Part shown: piece by piece, positions 1 through 5,671 of the stretch | Layout of the letters: each line of letters opens with the position of its first letter | Position numbering within the stretch: the stretch's first letter is position 1 | Assembly (NCBI GenBank): GCA_964636895.1 | Contig: CAZWUW010000096.1 | Location: 1 to 9,631, forward strand | Direction of reading: 5' to 3' | DNA: 9,631 bases | DNA from: CAZWUW01 sp964636895 | GTDB lineage: Bacteria > Bacillota > Thermincolia > Thermincolales > CAZWUW01 | Translations under genes and position numbers: made by a program | The notes under the pieces: generated by a model | The model's database searches: none | The model's input: the letters and a program-made list of their open reading frames with translations, nothing else | Told to the model about the DNA's origin: nothing

Positions 1-1265
1 TAATTGATAAAGAAGCTGTCCTGCGGGCTACGGAAATCCTGCGCCCGCAGGATTTTTACCGCGATGCCCACAAGCATATTTTTGAAGCGGTGCTTGATTT
101 AAGTGAACGTGGCGAAGCCATTGACCTGATAACAGTGACGGAACAACTGCGTCAGCTCGGCTTTCTTGACCAGGTAGGCGGTGCCGCTTATGTGGCCGGC
201 CTGGCAAATCTGGTGCCAACGGCGGCCAATGTGGAATATTACGCCCGGATTGTGGAAGAAAAAGCCCTGCTGCGCATGTTGATCAGCGTCTCCACCCGCA
301 TTGTCGCCATGGGTTATGAAGGCAATGAAGAAATTGACGCGTTGCTGGACCGGGCCGAGCAAATGATTTTTGAGCTCACTCAGCGTAAAGTTCATACCGG
401 TTTTGCGCCCATCAAGGCAATCCTTATGGATACCTTTGAGCGCATCGAATTTCTGTATCACAACAAGGGTCAAATAACCGGTGTGCCCAGCGGTTTTGTA
501 GACCTTGACCGGTGCACTTCCGGCTTTCAGCCTTCAGATTTAATTATTGTAGCGGCCAGGCCCAGTATGGGAAAGACCGCGCTATGCACAAACTTTTGCC
601 AAAATGCCGCTATCCGTAAAAACCTGCCGGCGGCTATTTTCAGTCTGGAGATGTCCAAGGATCAGCTTGTACAGCGGATTTTATGCGGTGAAGCCATGGT
701 AGACCAGCAGAAAGTCCGTACCGGCCAATTGGCGGAAGCTGATTGGAACAAACTCACCCAGGCTGCCGGCCCTTTGTCTCAGGCCCCTATTTTTATTGAT
801 GATACACCGGGTATCTCGGTGGTGGAGATGCGGGCTAAAGCCCGCCGGCTAAAAGCCGAAAAGGGTTTGAGCATGATTGTCATTGATTATCTGCAGTTAA
901 TGACCGGCAGCCGGAAAACAGAAAACCGGCAGCAGGAGATTTCTGAGATATCCCGGTCCCTAAAAGGCCTGGCCAGGGAACTGAATGTGCCGGTGATCGC
1001 CCTCTCGCAGCTTAGCCGGGCGGTAGAGCAGCGGCAGGACAAGAAACCGATGATGTCTGACCTCCGGGAAAGCGGCAGCCTTGAGCAGGATGCCGACCTC
1101 ATAATGTTTATTTACCGTGACGAGTATTATAACCCGGAAACAGAGAAGCGGGGCATTGCCGATATCATTATTGCCAAACAGCGGAACGGCCCTGTGGGTA
1201 CTGTGGAACTGGGCTTCCTGAAGGAATTTACCAAGTTTGTTAACCTGGAAAAACGACCGGACTAG
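1..1265 (+). CDS. dnaB: Replicative DNA helicase DnaB (DnaC in Bacillus), 5' end cut by the window
   Basis: This is the hexameric ATP-dependent helicase that unwinds DNA at the replication fork and recruits primase. The frame is open from base 3 (reading IDKEAVLRATEIL) to TAG at 1263-1265. That gives about 420 visible residues of a family usually 440-450 long, so only some 20-30 N-terminal residues are missing. The GTG at 90 is an internal codon, not the start. The visible order is the N-terminal primase-interacting domain, a linker, and then the RecA-like domain. The RecA domain has Walker A ARPSMGKTA (about 552-581), Walker B MIVIDYLQL (about 871-897), and the later conserved stretch LSQLSRAVEQR followed by SDLRESGSLEQDAD. 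The protein ends at the family's usual FVNLEKR-type tail. In many Firmicutes dnaB lies next to purA, as it nearly does here. Identity is certain from the motifs. Confidence 0.97.
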   Translation, partial: IDKEAVLRATEILRPQDFYRDAHKHIFEAVLDLSERGEAIDLITVTEQLRQLGFLDQVGGAAYVAGLANLVPTAANVEYYARIVEEKALLRMLISVSTRIVAMGYEGNEEIDALLDRAEQMIFELTQRKVHTGFAPIKAILMDTFERIEFLYHNKGQITGVPSGFVDLDRCTSGFQPSDLIIVAARPSMGKTALCTNFCQNAAIRKNLPAAIFSLEMSKDQLVQRILCGEAMVDQQKVRTGQLAEADWNKLTQAAGPLSQAPIFIDDTPGISVVEMRAKARRLKAEKGLSMIVIDYLQLMTGSRKTENRQQEISEISRSLKGLARELNVPVIALSQLSRAVEQRQDKKPMMSDLRESGSLEQDADLIMFIYRDEYYNPETEKRGIADIIIAKQRNGPVGTVELGFLKEFTKFVNLEKRPD

Positions 1266-1374
1266 AGCGTTTTTGCGCACCCCTTTACAACTTCTCCGGT
1301 CTTTGATAAAATGACAATATTGAGCATTGTGCTATTTTACAAATTAAATTTGGAGGTATGTGCCCTGCAAATAT

Positions 1375-1412
1375 ACTCAAATAGCAAAACTTTAAACAGT
1401 TTCTATTTGGGT
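1375..1412 (+). terminator. AT-rich hairpin between dnaB and the FAD dehydrogenase gene, possible terminator or attenuator
   Basis: The arms ACTCAAATAG (1375-1384) and CTATTTGGGT (1403-1412) pair over ten positions, one of them a G-U pair. After a two-base bulge (CA, 1385-1386) the stem continues with AAACT (1387-1391) against AGTTT (1398-1402) around a six-base loop. The tail TATTTTTA follows. It could end the dnaB transcript about 110 bases past its stop, or act as a structured leader for the next gene, whose start is 57 bases on. The stem is AT-rich and the T run is short, so termination strength is uncertain. I see no convincing promoter elsewhere in 1266-1468. Confidence 0.5.
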
Positions 1413-1468
1413 TATTTTTATGCCGTTTTGCACATAGTAACTTTAACCATGCCGAGGGAGGGATTTTA

Positions 1469-2878
1469 ATGAAAGGCCAGTATTATGATGTAATTATTGC
1501 CGGTGCCGGTCCGGCCGGTATTTTTACGGCTCTGGAACTGGTTGCGGCCCGGACCGGCTTGCGCATCCTGATGCTCGAAAAGGGGCGAGACATAGACCAA
1601 CGTACCTGCCCGGCAAATGAAAAAAGCGCTGCCTGCATTAATTGCGCCCCGTGCTCAGTGCTTTGCGGCTGGGGCGGCGCGGGGGCATTTAGTGACGGCA
1701 AGATTACTCTCTCCACCGAAGTCGGCGGTATGCTGGAACAATACATAGGTGCGCCAAAGCTTTTGGAGCTAATTGGTCATGTTGATAACATATATATGCA
1801 ATACGGTGCACCGGATAAGGTATACGGCATTGACCAGGAGGACAATATCCGGCAGATTCAGCGCAAGGCGGCTTTTGCCGAACTAAAACTTATCCCTGCG
1901 CCCATTAGGCATCTGGGGACCGGCCGCTGCCAGCGCATCCTGGAAAGAATGAAGGATTACCTTCTCTCTCAGGGCGTTGAAGTGCGTCATTGTATGGGGG
2001 TAAAAGATATTATAGTGGAAAACAAGGTGGTTAAGGGCATAGAAACCGTTGACGGTCAGCTAATCAATGCCCGTTATGTGGTAGCCGCGCCCGGGCGGGA
2101 AGGCTCCGAGTGGTTGAGCAAACAGGCTCACCGTTTGGGCCTGCAAACAGCCATTAACCCTGTAGATATTGGAGTTCGGGTAGAGCTGCCTGCCGCCGTA
2201 ATGGAACACCTGACCAGCGTGATTTATGAATCGAAATTTATCTACTATTCCCAATCCTTTGATGACAAAGTCCGGACTTTTTGTATGAACCCTTACGGTG
2301 AGGTGGTGGCCGAAAACAATGATGGTTTAATAACCGTCAACGGTCACAGCCACGCCCATAATAAGACGGATAATACCAACTTTGCAATATTGGTTAGCAA
2401 GACTTTTACTGAGCCGTTTAAAGAACCAATTGCCTATGGGAAATATGTATCCAGACTGGCTAATTTGCTGGGTGGCGGCGTTATCGTCCAACGGCTGGGC
2501 GACCTCTTGGCGGGGCAACGCACCGACCATGACCGCCTGAAAAAATGCCTGGTTCGGCCTACGCTGGCTGATGCCACCCCGGGAGATTTAAGCCTTGTGT
2601 TTCCGTACCGCCACCTGATGAGCATTGTCGAGATGTTGAAGGCGCTGGACGTGATTGCACCGGGAGTCTATTCCAAACATACGCTGTTATACGGAGTGGA
2701 AGTCAAATTCTACTCCTCCCGCCTGGAGCTTACCCCGGATTTGGAAACCATGATTACCAATCTTTTTGCCGCCGGTGACGGTGCCGGTGTGACCCGGGGG
2801 CTGGCGCAGGCTTCAGTAGCAGGGGTGCTCGCCGCCAGAGGAGTTTTGCAGCGCGAAGAGCGCAGCGTCGATAAATAA
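1469..2878 (+). CDS. COG2509-type FAD-dependent dehydrogenase (uncharacterised family)
   Basis: A 469-residue flavoprotein of unknown substrate. The N-terminus has a dinucleotide-binding Rossmann motif, DVIIAGAGPAGI (residues 7-18), with an acidic residue in LMLEKG (E37) to bind the FAD ribose. The C-terminal FAD motif is FAAGDGAGVTRG (433-444). Between them lies the family hallmark GWGGAGAFSDGK (67-78), preceded by cysteines 47, 56, 59, 62 and 66. The last four are spaced CxxCxxCxxxC, as in [4Fe-4S] ferredoxins. No signal peptide is seen, so it is probably cytosolic. The ATG follows the Shine-Dalgarno sequence GAGGGAGGG with good spacing. The stop lies 15 bases before purA, so the two are probably co-transcribed. 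Family assignment rests on recognition of these motifs. The reaction is unknown, and any link to purine metabolism or replication is only positional. Confidence 0.88.
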   Translation: MKGQYYDVIIAGAGPAGIFTALELVAARTGLRILMLEKGRDIDQRTCPANEKSAACINCAPCSVLCGWGGAGAFSDGKITLSTEVGGMLEQYIGAPKLLELIGHVDNIYMQYGAPDKVYGIDQEDNIRQIQRKAAFAELKLIPAPIRHLGTGRCQRILERMKDYLLSQGVEVRHCMGVKDIIVENKVVKGIETVDGQLINARYVVAAPGREGSEWLSKQAHRLGLQTAINPVDIGVRVELPAAVMEHLTSVIYESKFIYYSQSFDDKVRTFCMNPYGEVVAENNDGLITVNGHSHAHNKTDNTNFAILVSKTFTEPFKEPIAYGKYVSRLANLLGGGVIVQRLGDLLAGQRTDHDRLKKCLVRPTLADATPGDLSLVFPYRHLMSIVEMLKALDVIAPGVYSKHTLLYGVEVKFYSSRLELTPDLETMITNLFAAGDGAGVTRGLAQASVAGVLAARGVLQREERSVDK

Positions 2879-2893
2879 TTGGAGGTGCTGTAA

Positions 2894-4177
2894 ATGCCGT
2901 CAGTAGTTTTAATTGGTGCCCAATGGGGTGATGAGGGAAAGGGTAAGGTTACCGACTTCCTGGCCGAAAAGGCGGAGCTTGTAGTCCGTTATCAAGGGGG
3001 CAATAACGCGGGTCATACCGTGGTGGTTGGTGATGAAGAGTTTAAATTGCATTTGATTCCTTCGGGGATACTCTATCCTGAGAAAACCTGTATTATTGGT
3101 AATGGTGTTGTGATTGACCCGGCTGTTTTGATTCAAGAACTGAACTACCTAGCCGGACGCGGTGTCAGCACCGACAGCCTGCGAATTAGTCCCCGGGCGC
3201 ATGTGATTATGCCTTATCACAAAAAGCTGGACGAGGTTATAGAAGAGAGCAAGGGTGTCAACAAGATCGGCACTACCCGGCGCGGTATTGGCCCTGCCTA
3301 CATGGATAAGGCCGCCCGGATGGGGATCCGGATTGTTGATTTAATGGATAAAGATGATTTTGCCGAAATACTGGAACTAAACCTGAAGGAAAAGAATTAT
3401 CTGTAGGCCAGGGTATATGAGGCAGACGGCTTTGATAAAAATGCCATTATGCAGGAGTATCTGGCTTATGCCGATATCCTTCGCAAATATGTGGCCGATA
3501 CATCTGTTATTATCCATGATGCCCTTGAGCGGGGTAAAAACGTGTTGTTTGAAGGGGCGCAGGGGACACTGCTGGACCTCGACCACGGTACATATCCATA
3601 TGTTACCTCCTCCCATCCGATTGCCGGAGCTGCCTGTATCGGTGCCGGCCTAGGGCCGACCCGCATTACCCGGGCGCTGGGAATTATTAAGGCCTATACC
3701 ACCCGGGTGGGCGAGGGCCCATTTCCTACAGAACTTACTGATGACATTGGCCTGCACCTGCGGGAGAAGGGCTTTGAGTTCGGAACTACTACCGGTCGCC
3801 CGCGTCGCTGCGGTTGGTTTGATGCTGTCATAGCCCGTTATGCGGCGCGCATCAGCGGTTTGGACAGCTTTGCCGTAACCAAGTTAGATGTTTTTACCGG
3901 TATGGATACGCTGAAGATTTGTACCGGTTATAAGTATCGCGGGGAAACAATTACTGAGTTCCCGGCCAGTCTCAAGGTGCTGCAGCAATGCGAGCCGGTG
4001 TATGAAGAAATGCCCGGCTGGCAGGAAGATATATCCGGTGCCCGCAGCTTTGCTGAGCTGCCGAAAGCCGCGCAGGATTATCTTAACAGGATTTCCGAGC
4101 TGGCCAAAGTACCCATCGCCATCATTGGTGTGGGCACCCGCCGAACCGAGACAATATTCTTAGAACAGTTGTTTTGA
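2894..4177 (+). CDS. purA: Adenylosuccinate synthetase PurA, full-length frame interrupted by an in-frame TAG (codon 171)
   Basis: PurA joins IMP and aspartate using GTP, the first committed step to AMP. From ATG 2894 (GGAGGT at 2881-2886) to TGA 4175-4177 there are 427 amino-acid positions plus the stop, matching the roughly 430 residues of B. subtilis PurA. The single interruption is TAG at 3404-3406. Before it: the GTP-binding and catalytic loop QWGDEGKGK with D13, H41 in NNAGHT, and the GTTRRGIGPAYMDKAAR segment. After it, in the same frame: FEGAQGTLLDLDHGTYPYV, TRVGEGPFPTEL, GTTTGRPRRCGWFD, TKLDVFTG and a GVGTRRTETI end. All are well conserved, with no other decay. Unless TAG is read through, the gene gives a 170-residue fragment lacking much of the active site. 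Residues just after the TAG (ARVYEADGF) still align with the family, so this is not a frameshift. The second half has an in-frame ATG at 3449 but no ribosome binding site. Classed as CDS because function depends on whether TAG is decoded. Confidence 0.93.
3404..3406 (+). other. In-frame amber codon inside purA
   Basis: The reading is AAT TAT CTG TAG GCC AGG, with both flanks matching PurA in the same frame. By recollection of B. subtilis PurA (EEKNRLLEKMYE), the TAG falls at a variable helix position occupied there by Leu or its neighbour, not at a catalytic residue. One base change would convert it to TTG, CAG, GAG, AAG, TGG, TCG or TAT/TAC, so a point mutation or base-call error is possible. 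No strong stem-loop is visible just downstream by eye. Confidence 0.9.
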
Positions 4178-4218
4178 TAAGCAAAGCCAAAACGTAATGC
4201 TAACCAATATAGATGACC

Positions 4219-4266
4219 AAAAGGGCGTGCCCCAAAAGTAAAACTTAGGGTGGCACGCCCTTTTTT
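4219..4266 (+). terminator. Strong rho-independent terminator after purA
   Basis: AAGGGCGTGCC (4221-4231) pairs perfectly with GGCACGCCCTT (4252-4262), followed by a T run (4261-4266). The AAAA before the left arm (4219-4222) can also pair with the T run. A minor inner pairing, AAGT (4236-4239) with ACTT (4243-4246), is possible in the loop. It sits 42 bases after the purA stop and should end the housekeeping transcript and isolate the next operon. Confidence 0.92.
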
Positions 4267-4309
4267 GCGTATAAAAAAATTGATTTTCCCTAAAATTTGC
4301 TTTTCCCTA

Positions 4310-4338
4310 TTTACAAAAAACAAATCATGGTGTAGGAT
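4310..4338 (+). promoter_or_regulatory. Likely sigma-A promoter of the GntR-ABC operon
   Basis: TTTACA (4310-4315, five of six to the -35 consensus) lies 17 bases before TAGGAT (4333-4338, four of six to the -10 consensus). It falls between the purA terminator and the GntR gene. Predicted transcription starts near 4345, just before the palindrome at 4347-4378. Assigned by eye only. Confidence 0.5.
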
Positions 4339-4346
4339 AAATGTGA

Positions 4347-4378
4347 ACTGTATTACGTGTATTAATACACTTAACAGT
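4347..4378 (+). promoter_or_regulatory. Palindromic operator, probable binding site of the adjacent GntR/YtrA repressor
   Basis: GTGTATTAATACAC (4357-4370) is a perfect 14-base palindrome. It is flanked by ACTGT (4347-4351) and ACAGT (4374-4378), which form an outer inverted repeat nearly sharing its centre. It sits just downstream of the predicted transcription start and 22 bases before the regulator's ATG. YtrA-type GntR regulators usually bind GTGTA/TACAC-like inverted repeats at their own promoters. Autorepression by blocking transcription is therefore the likely arrangement. Confidence 0.62.
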
Positions 4379-4400
4379 GTGCGGGAAGGAAGTGATCAGG

Positions 4401-4778
4401 ATGCTGCAGCTGGATTTTCGAAGCAGGGTGCCGGTATATGAACAGCTTACGGAAAAAATCAAAGAGCTGATTGTACATAAGGTGTTCAAGGAAGATGAGC
4501 AGCTCCCATCGGTGCGGGAACTGGCCCTCGAGCTCACCGTCAATCCCAATACCATCCAGAAGGCATACCGGGAGTTGGAGCACCAGGGGTATATCTATTC
4601 TATTCAGGGTAAAGGGAGTTTTGTCACACCGACAGAGAAAATTGACAACAACCGGCGCCTAGAAGAACTATGGGCACAGTTGAAGAAGGTTATTGCCGAA
4701 TTGTTGTACCTGGGGGTTTCCGTTGAGGACCTCCGGGAGACTGTAGAAAAATGCAGAAAAGGAGGAGACGGCCCATGA
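4401..4778 (+). CDS. GntR-family transcriptional repressor, YtrA subfamily
   Basis: A 125-residue DNA-binding regulator. Residues 10-75 form the GntR winged helix: VPVYEQLTEKIKELI, then LPSVREL (35-41), the recognition-helix region NPNTIQKAYRELE (48-60), and the wing GKGSFV (70-75). The remaining 50 residues are a short helical tail suited to dimerisation. This is the YtrA subfamily hallmark, rather than a large FadR or UTRA effector domain. ATG 4401 is preferred because the residues after it match the family start (LQLDFRSRVPVYEQL) and GGAAGGAAG lies upstream. The frame also contains an upstream GTG at 4377, but that falls within the operator. The stop overlaps the ATPase start by four bases (ATGA). 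It probably represses its own operon; the inducer is unknown, though YtrA itself responds to cell-wall antibiotics. Confidence 0.93.
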   Translation: MLQLDFRSRVPVYEQLTEKIKELIVHKVFKEDEQLPSVRELALELTVNPNTIQKAYRELEHQGYIYSIQGKGSFVTPTEKIDNNRRLEELWAQLKKVIAELLYLGVSVEDLRETVEKCRKGGDGP

Positions 4779-5671
4779 TTGAAGTGCGACAACTGGGTAA
4801 GAGGTTTGGCGAGCTGGAAGTGCTCAAGGGTTTGGATTTGAATATGCGTAAAGGTTCGATTTACGGGCTGGTTGGGTCTAACGGCGCGGGCAAAACCACC
4901 TTGCTGAAGCTGCTGGCCGGCATTTACCGGCCCGACAAAGGCAGTATCCTGTTGGACGGAAAACCGGTGTTTGAAAACATTCAGGTTAAGGAGCAGATAT
5001 TTTTTATTCCAGATGAACTCTTTTATTTTAATCAGTATTCTATCAGGGAGACGGCGGATTTCTTCCGGCAGGTTTATCCGACTTGGGATGAAAACCGGTT
5101 TACCGAGCTTGCCGGGGTTTTCGGCATCGATGTCAAACGACGGGTAACCAAACTGTCCAAAGGGATGAAGCGCCAGGTATCTTTTTGGCTGGCGCTCTCC
5201 GTAAAACCGCGGGTACTTATCCTGGATGAGCCTTTGGATGGCCTTGACCCCATGATTCGCAGCAAGGTAAAGAAACTCCTGATGGCTGACGTAGCCGAGC
5301 GTGAGATGAGCATCCTCATTTCCTCCCATAACCTGCGGGAGCTGGAGGACATCTGTGACTATATGGGGATCCTGCATGACGGCGCCATTCTCATTGAAAG
5401 TGAACTGGACACCCTAAAAAGCGGTATCAGCAAAGTCCAGACGGCTTTTTCGGCCGGCTTGCCGGAGGGAATGCAAAAGGCCGAAAACATACTTTATCAT
5501 GAAAAGAGAGGCAGCGTCCATCTGTTAATCATGCGGGGGGATGAGCAGGACATTAAGACCCAGGTCCAGAATTTCCAGCCTTTGCTATTGGATGTGCTGC
5601 CGTTAACCTTTGAAGAAATCTTTGTGTACGAGATGGGAGGGGTGGGCTATGACATCAGGAACATTCTTTAA
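4775..5671 (+). CDS. ABC transporter ATP-binding protein, YtrB-like
   Basis: A 298-residue cytoplasmic ATPase that would drive the adjacent permease. Motifs in order: Walker A GSNGAGKTT (34-42), signature LSKGMKRQ (127-134), Walker B VLILDE (147-152), D-loop DGLDP (155-159) and H-loop H185 in ISSHNL. At the usual Q-loop site the sequence reads FFIPDELF (76-83), with Asp/Glu in place of Gln. I recall this variant from GntR-linked ABC ATPases of this type. The C-terminal 80 or so residues are an accessory domain. ATG 4775 is chosen because AAAAGGAGGAG precedes it and MIEVRQLGKRFG is the normal family start; the ATG at 4751 would add eight unrelated residues. It overlaps the regulator by 4 bases and the permease by 23. 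Substrate is not determined. Export, or sensing of an envelope-active compound, is plausible. Confidence 0.94.
   Translation: MIEVRQLGKRFGELEVLKGLDLNMRKGSIYGLVGSNGAGKTTLLKLLAGIYRPDKGSILLDGKPVFENIQVKEQIFFIPDELFYFNQYSIRETADFFRQVYPTWDENRFTELAGVFGIDVKRRVTKLSKGMKRQVSFWLALSVKPRVLILDEPLDGLDPMIRSKVKKLLMADVAEREMSILISSHNLRELEDICDYMGILHDGAILIESELDTLKSGISKVQTAFSAGLPEGMQKAENILYHEKRGSVHLLIMRGDEQDIKTQVQNFQPLLLDVLPLTFEEIFVYEMGGVGYDIRNIL

Noticed and set aside
1266..1468. Riboswitch or T-box ahead of the flavoprotein-purA genes
   Set aside because: No purine-riboswitch three-way junction or T-box motif was visible; only the simple hairpin is supported.
3404..3406. Selenocysteine at the purA stop
   Set aside because: Selenocysteine uses TGA, not TAG, and PurA has no known selenocysteine site.
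3407..3653. Frameshift or separate small gene after the purA TAG (frame from ATG 3417)
   Set aside because: The conserved PurA sequence resumes in the original frame right after TAG (ARVYEADGF); the 3417 frame is out of phase and resembles nothing.
4377..4400. Earlier GTG start for the GntR regulator
   Set aside because: The GTG falls within the operator repeat, and the added residues are not family-like; ATG 4401 fits the known N-terminus.
4604..5377. Long minus-strand open frame of 257 codons
   Set aside because: It lies opposite the GntR and ABC ATPase genes, whose motifs are unmistakable; no ribosome binding site or recognisable domain was seen.
5610..5648. Earlier ATG for the permease
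   Set aside because: It would overlap the ATPase by 62 bases and add residues unlike the family; ATG 5649 has a good ribosome binding site.
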